Positions 40,750 through 50,900 of a stretch of DNA of 64,000 nt are shown here, in pieces. Source of the stretch: Amycolatopsis tolypomycina (GTDB taxonomy: Bacteria; Actinomycetota; Actinomycetes; Mycobacteriales; Pseudonocardiaceae). The position numbers and the translations under genes were made by a program. Position 1 is the first letter of the stretch. Each line of letters opens with the position of its first letter. The stretch is taken from contig NZ_FNSO01000004.1 of the NCBI RefSeq assembly GCF_900105945.1, positions 2,356,001-2,420,000 on the forward strand, given 5' to 3'. The notes below the pieces were generated by a model that saw only the letters and a program-made list of their open reading frames with translations, was not told where the DNA came from and searched no databases.

Positions 40750-43689
40750 TCAGACTTCCGAGGCCGACGAATGCTCGGCGGCGAACCGGGCCAGTTCGTT
40801 GCGGTCGCGGACCGAGGTCTTCATCAGCAGGGCCGCCACGTGCTTCTCCACCGTGCGTGGGGAGATGTGCAGGCGTGCGGCCAGTGCCTTGTTGCTGAGC
40901 CGGAAGGCCAGCAGTTCGAAGACCTCGAACTCGCGCAGTGTCACGCCGATCGCGCGCAGGCTTTCGGGCACCCGTTCGGTTCCGGTGCGGCGTTGCTGCA
41001 CCGACGCACCGGCTCGGCGCAGCAGGGCGCGGCACGCGCTGGCCACCGGGATCACGTCCGCGTCGTGGAAGTGGCTTTCGGCTTCGCGCAGCCATTCCGC
41101 GGGCTCGCCCCAGCCGTCGTCGACGGCGGGCTCCGCGGCCAGGCGCAGGCCCAGCGGGCGGGCGACGCCGAACGGGGTGGCCGCCTGTGCCGCGCGCCGC
41201 ATCGCCGCGGCGGCGGCCTCGGGCGCGTGGTCGCGGCCGTGCAGCACCGCCTCGGCCAGCAGCACGAACTGGCGGTTCCAGCGCATCCCGCCCGCGGCAC
41301 CGGCGGCGACCCGCCGGTGGTCGGCCCAGGCCGCGTCGCCGGCGATGACGTCCAGCAGCAGCTTCAGGCCGTGGGTCCCGGCGAGGTGGAACGTGCTCTG
41401 CTGCCGCGCCTGGTCGGCGGCGAGGGTCTCCAGCTCGGCGCGGGCGGTGTCGCGGTCCTCCTCCAGCAGCGAACAGAAGACCTGGGCCAGCCCGCGCGCG
41501 AGCGGCGCCTCCGGGCCGGAATCGCCGCCCCCGCGCCGGAAGTCGCCGAGTGCGGTCTCCATCGCGCGGCGGTCGCCGCGGTGGCCCGCCAGCACCGCCT
41601 GTGCCATTTGGACGTAGCGGCTGACGGCGAACAGCTTGATCCGGGAGGCCTCCGCGTAGCACGCGTCGAGCCGCGGGCCGGCCTCGGCGAACCGGCCGCA
41701 CAGCACGGAATGCAGGCCCAGCACGGCTTCCGCGTTGTAGGCCAGGCTGATCCCGCCGGTGCGCAGCGCCTCGGCGCGCGCGGTCTCGAGGCCGGACGGG
41801 TCCGCCTCCGTGAGCCAGGCGTTGCCGCCGAGCCCGACCAGCGCGTAGTTGCGCCAGTTCGTCAGCCGGTGCTCGGCGGCGGCGTCGAGCATCCGCCGGA
41901 AGCACTCGTCGGACTCGGTCATGTCCCGCTCGCGCACGACGAACCCGACCGCGTAGAGCGCCTGGCACGCCGTCGACGGCGAGCCGATCCGCTCGGCACC
42001 CTCGACCGCGCGGCGGCCCAGCTCCTCGCTGCGGCGCACCCGGTCGGGGGCAGGCCCGGACATCGAGAGGTAGGCGTCGACGGCGTCCACCGCCACGGAC
42101 TCCTCGTCGAGCCCCGTCCCCGGCAGCAGCGCCCGCGCCGCGGCGACCTGCTCGAAGCCCTCCGCCCAGCGGCCGGCGACCTGCGCCGCCCACGCCAGGC
42201 GGACGTGCACGCGGATCTGGCGCGCGGGATCGCGGCCGTCGGCGGGCCGCAGCGAGCGGGCGACCTTGACCGCGCGGTCGAACTGCCCGGCCTCGGCCAG
42301 CGCGAACAGCAGCAGCTCCAGCAGGTCCCGGTAGCGGCCGGACTGCTCGGCACCGCGGTCCGCGTCGTCGCCGAGCAGGTTCACCGCGTGGTCCAGCACC
42401 GCGATCGCCGACCCCGGCGCGCCTTCGGCCAGCGCGCGCTGGGCGGCCTCGCGGTACAGGTCGGCGGCGGCCCAGCGGTCACCGGCGCCCAGCCGCAGCG
42501 ACGCGGCCAGGCTGCACAGCTCGCCCGGCAGATCGGGGTGCAGCTCCACCACGGCGTCAGCCGCCTTCGCCGACAGCGCCACGCGTTCGGCCGGGTTGAG
42601 CAGGGTCAGCAGCGCTTCGGCGGTGAGCGGGTGGCGGAAGGCGTACCAGTCTTCGCCGCGCTCGTCGGTGGTGAGCAGCTGGGCGGCGACGGCGGACTGC
42701 AGGTGGCCGAACAGGCTGCGGTCGTCCAGCTCGCTCACCCGCTGCACCACCGAAAGCGGGAACCGGCGGCCGAGCACCGCGGCGATGGCGAGCAGCTGCT
42801 TGCCGCGTTCGCCGAGGCGGTCGGCGCGGCGGGTGATGATCGTGACGAGCGTCGAGGGCACGGCGCTGCGGCCGTGCCCGGTGAACCGCCAGCCCGCGGC
42901 GCCGTTCACCAGCTCGCCCGCCGCCACCATGCTGTGCAGGAGTTCCTCGACGACCAGGGGGTTGCCGGCGCTGTCGGCGAACAGGCGCTCGGCCACGTCC
43001 GCGGACACCTGGTCGGGTTCGGCGCCGAGCGAGGACGCCACCACGTCCCGCACCTCGGCCGGGCCGAGACTGTCCAGCGGCATGAGGAAACCCTCGCCGC
43101 GCCGGGTGGCGGCGTAGGCCGCGTCCAGCGCGGGCGAGGGTTCGGCGCGCAGGGTGGCCAGCACGACCACCGGTTGCGTGCGGACGTTGGCGGCCAGGTA
43201 CTCCACCACCGCCAGGGTTTCCACGTCGGCGTCCTGGAGGTCGTCGACGACGAACAGGCAGCCGCGGCCCGCGCCGGCCAGCCCGGTGAGCCGCAGCGTC
43301 GCCTCGGCGAGCACGACGAGCGAGGAGTCGCCCGCGGTGTCGGCGCCGGCGGCCCAGTCCGGGATCAGCCTGCCGAGCACCGACCGGTACGGCCCGAGCT
43401 GTTCGACCAGCTCGCGGCCGCCGCCGGTGCGGGCGAGGGAGAGCAGTGCCTCGGTGAGCGCCCGGAAGGGCACGGCGGGACCGGTGGTGCTGCCGCGGCC
43501 CCGCAGCACCACCAGTCCCGCGTCCAGGGCGTGGCCCACCGCTTCGGCGGCGAGCCGGGTCTTGCCGATACCGGGTTCCCCCGTGACGAACAGGGCCGAT
43601 CCGGAAGAGCGGCGAGCGTCGTGCAACACCCGCCCGATCTCTTCGATCTCCGTTCCTCGGCCGACGAGAGCGGGGGCACGGGTGCGCAT
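40750..43689 (-). CDS. LAL-type LuxR transcriptional regulator
   Basis: A 979-residue large ATP-binding LuxR regulator. The N-terminal ATPase has Walker A GEPGIGKTRLA and Walker B LFVVDDLQDAD. A long TPR-like helical middle follows, and the C-terminal LuxR helix-turn-helix is VTLREFEVFELLAFRLSNKALAARLHISPRTVEKHVAALLMKT. LAL proteins are typical pathway activators of actinomycete natural-product clusters. It lies at the distal end of the minus arm, 111 bp from the small peptide gene, so it probably activates the LanM/GNAT locus. The start is the ATG at 43689. Confidence 0.92.
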   Translation of the reverse strand: MRTRAPALVGRGTEIEEIGRVLHDARRSSGSALFVTGEPGIGKTRLAAEAVGHALDAGLVVLRGRGSTTGPAVPFRALTEALLSLARTGGGRELVEQLGPYRSVLGRLIPDWAAGADTAGDSSLVVLAEATLRLTGLAGAGRGCLFVVDDLQDADVETLAVVEYLAANVRTQPVVVLATLRAEPSPALDAAYAATRRGEGFLMPLDSLGPAEVRDVVASSLGAEPDQVSADVAERLFADSAGNPLVVEELLHSMVAAGELVNGAAGWRFTGHGRSAVPSTLVTIITRRADRLGERGKQLLAIAAVLGRRFPLSVVQRVSELDDRSLFGHLQSAVAAQLLTTDERGEDWYAFRHPLTAEALLTLLNPAERVALSAKAADAVVELHPDLPGELCSLAASLRLGAGDRWAAADLYREAAQRALAEGAPGSAIAVLDHAVNLLGDDADRGAEQSGRYRDLLELLLFALAEAGQFDRAVKVARSLRPADGRDPARQIRVHVRLAWAAQVAGRWAEGFEQVAAARALLPGTGLDEESVAVDAVDAYLSMSGPAPDRVRRSEELGRRAVEGAERIGSPSTACQALYAVGFVVRERDMTESDECFRRMLDAAAEHRLTNWRNYALVGLGGNAWLTEADPSGLETARAEALRTGGISLAYNAEAVLGLHSVLCGRFAEAGPRLDACYAEASRIKLFAVSRYVQMAQAVLAGHRGDRRAMETALGDFRRGGGDSGPEAPLARGLAQVFCSLLEEDRDTARAELETLAADQARQQSTFHLAGTHGLKLLLDVIAGDAAWADHRRVAAGAAGGMRWNRQFVLLAEAVLHGRDHAPEAAAAAMRRAAQAATPFGVARPLGLRLAAEPAVDDGWGEPAEWLREAESHFHDADVIPVASACRALLRRAGASVQQRRTGTERVPESLRAIGVTLREFEVFELLAFRLSNKALAARLHISPRTVEKHVAALLMKTSVRDRNELARFAAEHSSASEV

Positions 43690-43800
43690 GCGCCAACCTT
43701 AGAGACCGGACTCACGAATTCGGTGGTCTTGCGGTGGAGATTCCACTGTTCGGACGGCAGGATTGGCGATGTTGTCACGCTTTGTGCCGTAGTGAGCACG

Positions 43801-44007
43801 TCACGCGTGCGTGTGGTTGCTCACCACGGTGCTGATGTCCATCGTGACGACGGCGGCGCCGGCCACACCGAGGGTCAGCCCGGCCAGAATCCCCGCCCGG
43901 ACACCGATCTTCTTTCTGGCACCAGGCGTGGCGTCGCCGAGCGGGCTGTCCGCCGCCGGGGTGGCGGGGGTCGCGTCGAATTCGCCGGCGTTGGTGTCGT
44001 TGCGCAT
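43801..44007 (-). CDS. 68-residue peptide next to LanM, candidate precursor or membrane peptide
   Basis: A small gene 29 bp after the LanM stop on the same strand. The peptide has an acidic, Pro/Thr-rich N-terminus (EFDATPATPAADSPLGDATPG), a basic patch (ARKK), a hydrophobic stretch (GILAGLTLGVAGAAVV) and the tail TMDISTVVSNHTHA. Position suggests a LanM substrate, but there is no cysteine, so no lanthionine could form within it; LanM could only dehydrate Ser/Thr. A single-pass membrane peptide (accessory or immunity) is an equally good reading. I do not recognise a family. Confidence 0.55.
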   Translation of the reverse strand: MRNDTNAGEFDATPATPAADSPLGDATPGARKKIGVRAGILAGLTLGVAGAAVVTMDISTVVSNHTHA

Positions 44008-44036
44008 CTTCACTCCCGTGATGAGGTGTTTCGCGG

Positions 44037-47000
44037 TTATTTCCCAGTAAGGCCCGAAGGTTCCAGCAGCAGAACCGACGGAACCCGTTCGGCAAAACCG
44101 ACCCGCAACAACCCGAAACCGATACCCCCGGTTCCGGTCAGCAGACCGGGACTTGCTACTCCGTGCGGAGTACCGCACTGGAGCCCGTGCCCTTCCACTG
44201 CGCCCACGAGGCGCGAGGTCGCCCTCCGCAAGGCGGAGACGGCCGGTTCGTGACCCTGCCCGGCCAGCACCACAAGTGCTTCGAGGGTGCCGAGCTCACC
44301 GTGACAGAGAGATTGATCGGACGACGGCGGCCGGGCGGCCACCGCGGTCGAGAAGGCATCCGCCCTGCGCGCGGCGGCGGTGCCGGGTTGCAGGCCGGCG
44401 GAACCCGGGGCGGCGGCTGTGGCGAGGACCTGACCGGCCAGGCCCGAGCACCAGCCCAGGTTGGCGTCCAGGGGGATGGCTGCGGTGGCGCCGGCTTGGC
44501 CGACCCCCGCGGTGGCGCCGGCTTGGCCCGAGCGCTCGCCCGGGTTGCCGGTCAGCGGGTTCGCCGTGGTCGCGGCGGCCCAGTCGCCCCGCGCGGTGGC
44601 GCCGGCCTCGCCCGGGTTGCCGGTCAGCGAGTTCGCTGCGGCCGCGCCGGCTCGACCCGGGTCACCGGCCACCGAGTCGGCCGCGGTGGCGCCGGCCCAG
44701 CCGAGCCCCGCGCCGGCTCGGCCCAGGCCGCCGCCCGCCGAGTCCGCCGTCGTGCCGGCTCGGCCGAGGGCCCAGTCCACGCCCGCCGTGCCCCAGAGAA
44801 AACCCGGGGCCGTGGGGCGCGGCGCTCCGGCGAGCCGCCGGGAGAGCGTGGCGGCCAGCGCGGCCGCTTCGGGCAGCCCGCTTTCCGCGTACACGGCGTG
44901 CATCGCCGCCAGGGCGCCCGCGGTGCCTTCGCCGACCCCGGCGGGCGCGGCCGCGTCGGCGGCGGCCGTCGCGGCGATCGCGGCGGGCAGGCAGGCGGTG
45001 AGCGCGCTGTCGCCCAGGAGGGAAGCCAGCCGGGCCAGTGCGTAGCAGATTCCGCCCAGTCCGAAGAACCCGCCGGAGCCGACTTCGCGTGCCAGCTCGG
45101 GGTGTTCGGCGAGGACCTCGACCAGCACCGGCAGCGTGCGCACGGCCTTCGCGGCCAGCTCGGAGTACCGGGCCGTGCCGGTCAGGTCGCCGAGCTGGGC
45201 GAGGAACAGGGCCGTGCCGCAGTAGCCCTCGGCGAGGCCCGCGCCCATCGGCAGCACCAGCCAGTGCCTGCCTTCCAGCAGCTCGAGGCCGACCCAGTTG
45301 GCCCGGCCGTCGTCGTGGGCGGCGCGGGCGACCAGGTCGTCGCCGATCGCGGAGGCCAGCGCGAGCAGGTGCTGGCTGTCGGGCACCACGGCGGCGACCG
45401 CGCCGGGCAGTGGCGTGCCGGCGCTGTGGCGGACCTCCGGGCGGCGGGTGGCGAGGGTGGCTTCGACGAACCACTCCTGCTCGCGCAGGTCCTCCGCACT
45501 CAGCTGCGCGATCTTCGCGCGGGCCTGGTCGAGGCCGCTCGCGGCCAGCAGGCCGGGCAGCACGGTGCCGGTCCCGGTGGTGACGTCGACCGAGTCCGCG
45601 GCGGCGGTGAACACCGGCACGTCGCCGGCGCACAGCTCGGCGATCTCGTGGGGCACCAGCGCGGGCAGGTGGGCCTTCCCCTGGTCCTCGGCGAGGGCGG
45701 CGAACGCCTCGGGCCGGGCGGCTCCATCGGCCAGGTGCGCCGGGTGCGTCGCGGCGGTCAGCAGCGTCGCGTAGACCTGCGTCGGCCGCATGACGAGCCG
45801 GATCTCCTCGCCCGCGAACCGGGCCAGCGCGCCCTCGAGCAGCTCGGCGCGGCGGTCCACCAGGGACTCGTAGGCCGCGCGGAAGCCGCTCAGCAGGCTC
45901 TGCCGGTACATCCCGGCGTCGACTTCGGCCCCGGCGAGCACCGGGCGGTTCGCGCCGCCCGCGTAGGGCCGCGGGCCGTGGGCCAGGCGCATGTCGTCGG
46001 TGCCGGCGCCGGTCCAGTGCGGCACTTCCCCGGGGCTCTGCTCGCCGTTGCCGCCGCCGAACGCCGACACGTCGAGGGCGCCGTGTTCGCCGAGCATCAG
46101 CGTGGGCAGCAGGGCGGTGCGCGCCACCGAACGGTGCAGCGCGGCGGCGGCCGGGTCCGGCCCGTTGCGGGTGAGCGAGGTGAACGCGGGGTGGAACAGC
46201 GTCTCGACGTCCACGAGCATCGGCTGGTCGCCGCACGCGACGAGGTTCTCGCAGTGCATGTCCGTGGCGTCGAGGGCGTAGAGCAGGGCCAGCAGCGCGC
46301 CTTGGCGGCGGTAGAAGAGTTCGACACCGGCCTGGTCGGCGCACGGCCGCGCGGGGACGTACTCGGCCCAGCCGTAGCCGTCGCGGGCCAGCACGCCCAA
46401 GGGCCGCGGCGCCAGCCCTGGCCGCTCTTCGGCGAACCAGCGCAGCAGCTCGCCCCACCGGGCGAGCAGCCCGAGCGGCCGCGGCTTGTAGACGAGCCGC
46501 CGCCCGTCGGCGAAACCGAGCAGGGCGACCGCGCGGCCGCCGGAGTGCACGTCGCCGGCGCCGAGCGTCAGTTCGCTCAGCTCGGCCGCGCTGCCCGCCA
46601 GCAGGCCGTCACGCAGGGCGGCCCGATCGGCGGCGAACCGGGTGAGCAGTTCGGCGACGGCCTCGACGGTCCGCAGGCAGGTCTGGGCGAGCAGCCGGGC
46701 GAGCAGCGGGTGACGGCCCAGCACCTCGGTGAGGTAGCCGCGGCCGCCGAGCAGGCGCAGGAAGTCGACAAAGCGGTCGCGCCCGGTGGTCCCGCGCAGC
46801 AGGCCGGCTTTCCCGGCCGAGTGCAGTTCCACCACGAAGGTCCGGGCCGCGAGCGCGGTGAGCTGCCCGCAGAGCCAGGTCTCGACACCGGCCCACACCC
46901 CTTCGGCGGCGGGCACGCGCTCCACCAGCAGCTCTCGGGCGGCGGCGGCGAAGGGCAGCACGGCGTGCCGGAAGACGCGATCCCCGTCGGCCTCGACGGG

Positions 47001-47180
47001 GGCGGGCCAGTCGCCGTCGACGGGCAGCGAAGCCAGCACCGAGTCGGCGAGCCGCGCCCAGCCGGGCCGGCCGCCACCGGCCGTCTCGGCCGCCCCGGCC
47101 TCGCCGGGGAGCCGAGCGGCGGTCCACCAGGCCGGTGCCTCGTGGGGGGCCTGCTCGGGGCGCTCTACTGTCTGGCTCAC
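44037..47180 (-). CDS. Class II lanthipeptide synthetase (LanM)
   Basis: A 1047-residue LanM. The N-terminal DUF4135 dehydratase (kinase-like) shows LVYKPRPLG, DATDMHCENLV and MLVDVETLFHP. The C-terminal LanC-like cyclase has GYCGTALFLAQLGDLTG and the zinc ligands in LGWCSGLAG (Cys) and LCHGELG (Cys-His). The C-terminal PSVLLLEP is typical, so the protein is complete. Between GFLWGTAGVDWALG and the zinc Cys is an insertion of about 105 residues (44459-44775) made of degenerate GxAGATAAxSxxGxPG repeats, absent from ordinary LanC folds. The start is a GTG at 47180 with a weak ribosome site. No Cys-containing precursor is visible nearby. Confidence 0.9.
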   Translation of the reverse strand: MSQTVERPEQAPHEAPAWWTAARLPGEAGAAETAGGGRPGWARLADSVLASLPVDGDWPAPVEADGDRVFRHAVLPFAAAARELLVERVPAAEGVWAGVETWLCGQLTALAARTFVVELHSAGKAGLLRGTTGRDRFVDFLRLLGGRGYLTEVLGRHPLLARLLAQTCLRTVEAVAELLTRFAADRAALRDGLLAGSAAELSELTLGAGDVHSGGRAVALLGFADGRRLVYKPRPLGLLARWGELLRWFAEERPGLAPRPLGVLARDGYGWAEYVPARPCADQAGVELFYRRQGALLALLYALDATDMHCENLVACGDQPMLVDVETLFHPAFTSLTRNGPDPAAAALHRSVARTALLPTLMLGEHGALDVSAFGGGNGEQSPGEVPHWTGAGTDDMRLAHGPRPYAGGANRPVLAGAEVDAGMYRQSLLSGFRAAYESLVDRRAELLEGALARFAGEEIRLVMRPTQVYATLLTAATHPAHLADGAARPEAFAALAEDQGKAHLPALVPHEIAELCAGDVPVFTAAADSVDVTTGTGTVLPGLLAASGLDQARAKIAQLSAEDLREQEWFVEATLATRRPEVRHSAGTPLPGAVAAVVPDSQHLLALASAIGDDLVARAAHDDGRANWVGLELLEGRHWLVLPMGAGLAEGYCGTALFLAQLGDLTGTARYSELAAKAVRTLPVLVEVLAEHPELAREVGSGGFFGLGGICYALARLASLLGDSALTACLPAAIAATAAADAAAPAGVGEGTAGALAAMHAVYAESGLPEAAALAATLSRRLAGAPRPTAPGFLWGTAGVDWALGRAGTTADSAGGGLGRAGAGLGWAGATAADSVAGDPGRAGAAAANSLTGNPGEAGATARGDWAAATTANPLTGNPGERSGQAGATAGVGQAGATAAIPLDANLGWCSGLAGQVLATAAAPGSAGLQPGTAAARRADAFSTAVAARPPSSDQSLCHGELGTLEALVVLAGQGHEPAVSALRRATSRLVGAVEGHGLQCGTPHGVASPGLLTGTGGIGFGLLRVGFAERVPSVLLLEPSGLTGK
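44459..44775 (-). repeat. Degenerate tandem repeat inside lanM
   Basis: About six imperfect repeats of roughly 50 bp encode GxAGATAAxSxxGxPG-like units in the cyclase domain of LanM. Copies such as NSLTGNPG and NPLTGNPG are nearly identical. The frame stays open throughout, so the repeat is translated. Confidence 0.7.
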
Positions 47181-47216
47181 GCCGAGAAGATTCGCACTCC
47201 GGGAGATGCGCGTACA

Positions 47217-47233
47217 TGGGTACTCGCTACCCA
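47217..47233. promoter_or_regulatory. Inverted repeat upstream of lanM
   Basis: TGGGTA and TACCCA flank a 5-base spacer (CTCGC), 37 bp before the lanM GTG and within the 85-bp gap to the PPTase stop. It could be an operator or a small hairpin. The assignment rests on symmetry alone. Confidence 0.35.
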
Positions 47234-47265
47234 GATTGGGGCCCCTGCGCCGGGTGGCGGAAGGG

Positions 47266-47961
47266 CTACGGCCGCCCCGCGGTCACCGGTGCGTCGAGTA
47301 AGGCCAGGTCACGCCGGTGCACGGCCCGCACCGGCACGGTCGTGGCCAGCGCGGCGACGTGACCACCCGGAACGGCGAGCGAGCGCAGGTGCACGGGTTC
47401 GCGCGGCCAGCCCGGTACGTCCGAACGGGCGAGCCGCCCCCGCACGTCCACCCGCGCGGGGGCGGCGGCCAGGCCGAGGCCGGCCAGCTTCATCGCCGCC
47501 TCCTTGCGGGTCCACGCCGTCAGCAGCCGTCCGGTCCGCTCGGCCGGGTCCGCCGCCGAGAACTCCCGGTGCTCCGCGGCCGACAACACCACGCCCGCCA
47601 GCCCGGCCGGGTCGGCCGCCGCGGCCGGGGTTTCGATGTCGGCGCCGATCAGGCCCTCCGTCGCGGTGGCCAACAGCAGCCACTTCTCCGTGTGGGACAC
47701 CGAAAACTCGGGCGCTCCGGCCAGCCGGGGACGGCCGTGGGCCGGGTCGCCGCAGAACGTGCACGTCCGGTCGATCTCCACCGCCGCGGGCGGGACACCC
47801 AGCGTGCAGGCGCCCCACAGGCGTTGCACCGCGCGGGACGTCGTGTACACGTCCGCCGCCGCCAGGCGGGCGGCCCGGGCGCGCTCCGCCTCGGACAGCA
47901 GCCCGAGCCACGACGGCCGGGGCCGGACCGGCACCAGCCACACGTCGACGTCGCCGGTCAT
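47266..47961 (-). CDS. 4'-phosphopantetheinyl transferase, Sfp type
   Basis: A 231-residue enzyme that attaches the phosphopantetheine arm of CoA to carrier proteins. The family motifs are FSVSHTEKWLLLA, IGADIET (Mg-binding acidic pair) and LLTAWTRKEAAMKLAGLGL. The length is normal. The start overlaps the protease stop as ATGA. It can serve the ACPs of the divergent arm and perhaps the NRPS far upstream. Its presence in this operon argues that the minus and plus arms form one pathway. Confidence 0.93.
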   Translation of the reverse strand: MTGDVDVWLVPVRPRPSWLGLLSEAERARAARLAAADVYTTSRAVQRLWGACTLGVPPAAVEIDRTCTFCGDPAHGRPRLAGAPEFSVSHTEKWLLLATATEGLIGADIETPAAAADPAGLAGVVLSAAEHREFSAADPAERTGRLLTAWTRKEAAMKLAGLGLAAAPARVDVRGRLARSDVPGWPREPVHLRSLAVPGGHVAALATTVPVRAVHRRDLALLDAPVTAGRP

Positions 47962-50900
47962 GGCGCCTGCGGCAGCAGCAGGGCCGCGCGGGGCGCGGGC
48001 AGCACGTCCGCCGGCGGGTCCAGCGGCGAACCCAGTTCCGTCAGCAGGTGCGCGACCGCCGCCGCGAGCTGGTCGTCCTCGCCCGGCAGCAGCCGGTCGG
48101 GGGCCGGGACCACCGCCAGGTCCGGCTCCACGCCGTGGTTCTCCAGCGAACCACCCGCGTCGCCGAAGCGGTAGCGGAACTCCGGCTGCGTCGTGACCGT
48201 GCCGTCCACCAGCCGGTGGCGTGGCCAGGTCGCGATCACGCCGCCCCAGCTGCGCCTGCCGATGAGCGGACCCAGTCCCAGCGCGCGGAACACGTGCGCG
48301 AAGATCTCGCCGTCGGACCCGGTGTGCTCGTTGAGCACCGTCGCCATCGGGCCGCGCGGGGACTCCGTGGGGTACGGCGCCGTCCCGCTCCAGCGGCCGT
48401 GCTCGGTGCCGGTGCGGCGGCGGGCCAGCCGGTCGAGCAGCAGCGGTGACACGTGCCCGCCCGTGTTGAACCGGACGTCGACGATCAGGCCGTCGCGGTC
48501 GAGCTCGGTGAGGAACCCGCGGACGAAGTCGGCGTACCCGGCGCGCGTCATGTCCGGCACGTGCAGGTAGCCCAGCCTGCCGCCCGACACCGTCCGCACG
48601 TACGCGCGGTTGCCCTCGGTCCAGTCCAGGTACCGGGCCCGCGCCTCGCCGGCGCAGGCCCGCACCACCACGCGGTGCTCGGCGCCGGCCCGGCGCACGG
48701 TCAGCTCCACCTCGCGGTCGGCCTGGCCGACCAGCAGCTCGCCGGGACCCGACGGGCCGACGCGGCGGCCGTTGACCGCGACCACGGCGTCGCCCGCCCG
48801 GATGTCGGCGCCGAGCCGGGCGCACGGCGAACCCGCCTTCGGGTTCCACGGGTCGCCCCGCAGGATCCGCGCGATCCGCCACGAAGAGCCGTCGGGCGGG
48901 GTGTCCCAGTCGACGCCGAGGAAGCCCTGCGCCTCGTCCGGCCCGGCGCGGTACTCGCCGCCGCGCTCGAACGCGTGGGACGTGCCGAGCTCGCCGTGCA
49001 GCTCCCAGATCAGGTCCGACAGCTCCGCGCGGCACGACACCAGTTCCGCGAGCGGTGCGTACCGGTCGTACACCGCGTCCCAGTCGAGACCGGACATCCG
49101 CGCGTCCCAGTACCCCTCGCGCTGCAGGCGCCACGCCTCGCGGAACATCTGCCGCCACTCCGCCGACGGGTCGAACGGCACCTTGACGCGCCCGAGGTCG
49201 ACCCAGCCGGTGGCCGGGCCCGGTTCTTCGCCGTCGGGCGGGTCGCCGGCGACGTCGGCGCGCAGCACGCGCAGGCGGCTGTCGGTGCGGTGCAGCACGA
49301 CGTCGCCCCGGACCTCCAGCTCGTCGACCGCGCCGAGACAGTCAGTGGTGACCTGGCCGGTGCCGAGGTCCACCAGCGACACCGTGCCCTCGCCGCCGGA
49401 GCCCGGGTGCGCCGGGTCGGGTGCGGCCAGCGGCACGGCCAGCAGCAGCACCCGGCCGGGCAGCGCCGCGATGTCGCTGTAGCGGCCTTCGGGCGCCGGG
49501 AACGCCGCCACCCGCCGGGAGATCCCGTCGAGGTCGATCTCCACCCGGCCGTCGCCGCGCGGGGCGGGCAGCGGCGGCCCGGGCGCGGTGGCCCGCGTCT
49601 CGAACGGCGACGGCTCGTCCGCCCGCAGCGTGATCAGGTACGGCCGGGAGCCGAACGGGAACCCGACGTCGAACTGCACCTGGTCCAGCTCCGGCGTGAG
49701 GTCGCGCTGGCCGAGGAAGTACAGGTACCGCCCGGAGGGGTCGAACGCCGGGCGCGCGTCCCGCACCACCGGATCGGTGACCCGGTGGGTGCGCCCGGAC
49801 GCGGTGTCGGCGAGCTTGATCGACGACGTGCGCGGCGACTCCGGGAACGTGTAGGCCAGCCACCGGCCGTCGGGCGACCAGGCGAGGTCCTCGATGCGCT
49901 CGTGCTTGCTCGCGTCGAGCAGCCGCGGCCGGGGGAGCACGTCGGCGGTGTCCACGAGCCACACGCGCTGCCGGCTGGTCGCGAACGCGACGAGCCCCGA
50001 CGCGGGGGAGGCGGTCAGCTCGGTGATGTGCCCGACGCCGCCGGCCACGAGCACCGGGGCGTCCTCGCCGCCCTCGGCGTCCATCAGCACGATCCGCTCG
50101 TCCGGGCTTTCGTCGGCGGCCACCGCGACGAGCTGCCGCCCGCCGGCCAGCCAGCGCAGCAGCCGGTAGCGCACGCCGTCGGCGCTGCCGTGGCCGCGGA
50201 CCGGCCCGGACCAGTGCGCGAAGGTGAAGGCCTTGCCGCGGGCGGTCACCGCGAGCCGGGTGCCGTCGGGGGACAGGCGCGCGCCGTCGAGGTACTCGCC
50301 CGCGGGGGCGAACCGGCGGCCGCGCTGCGGGGCCGCGCCGCCGAGGTCGACCTCCACCGGCCGCGCGCCGCGGTCGTCGAGCAGGTGCAGCCGGGCGCCC
50401 GCGGTGTAGACCAGCCGGGTGCCGTCGGTGGTGAGCCCGCGCGCGTAGTGGTCGTGGTGGTCGGTGTGGCGGCGCAGGTCGGTACCGTCGGGCAGGCACG
50501 AGTAGACGTTGCCGATGCCTTCGTGGTCGCTGATGAAGTGGACGCGGCCGCCGGCCCAGCACGGGTCGGCGACGTTCCCGGGCAGCGCCACCAGCGGCGT
50601 GAACGGACCGGCCTCGTGCCCGGCGTACCACAGTTCGCCGGTGCCGCCGCCGCGGTACCGCTTCCAGCGCGCGGGGTCCGCGGTGTTGCGGCCCACGACC
50701 ACGCCGCCGTCGCCGAAGGCGATCGTGTCGGCCGGGCCGAGCCGCAGCGGCCGGGCGGGCCCGCCGTCCGGCGCCACCGAGAACAGGCGCGCCCCGAAGC
50801 CCGACGGCTGCTCCGCGTCGGTCGCGTAGAGCACTTCGCCGGTGTGCGGGTGCCAGCCGACGGTGACGCAGCGGCCGGCCTGGTACGTCAGCCGCCGCGG

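Noticed and set aside
40668..40898. Plus-strand 76-residue frame starting MTATPVHDHPADVRP
   Set aside because: It has a good ribosome site but its last two thirds are antisense to the conserved HTH of the LAL regulator and are Arg/Pro-rich. It is mentioned only as part of a low-interest finding.
44163..48449. Very long open frames antisense to lanM, the PPTase and the NRPS genes
   Set aside because: Long antisense frames are a by-product of high third-position GC. They show Arg/Gly/Pro-rich composition and no domain motifs.
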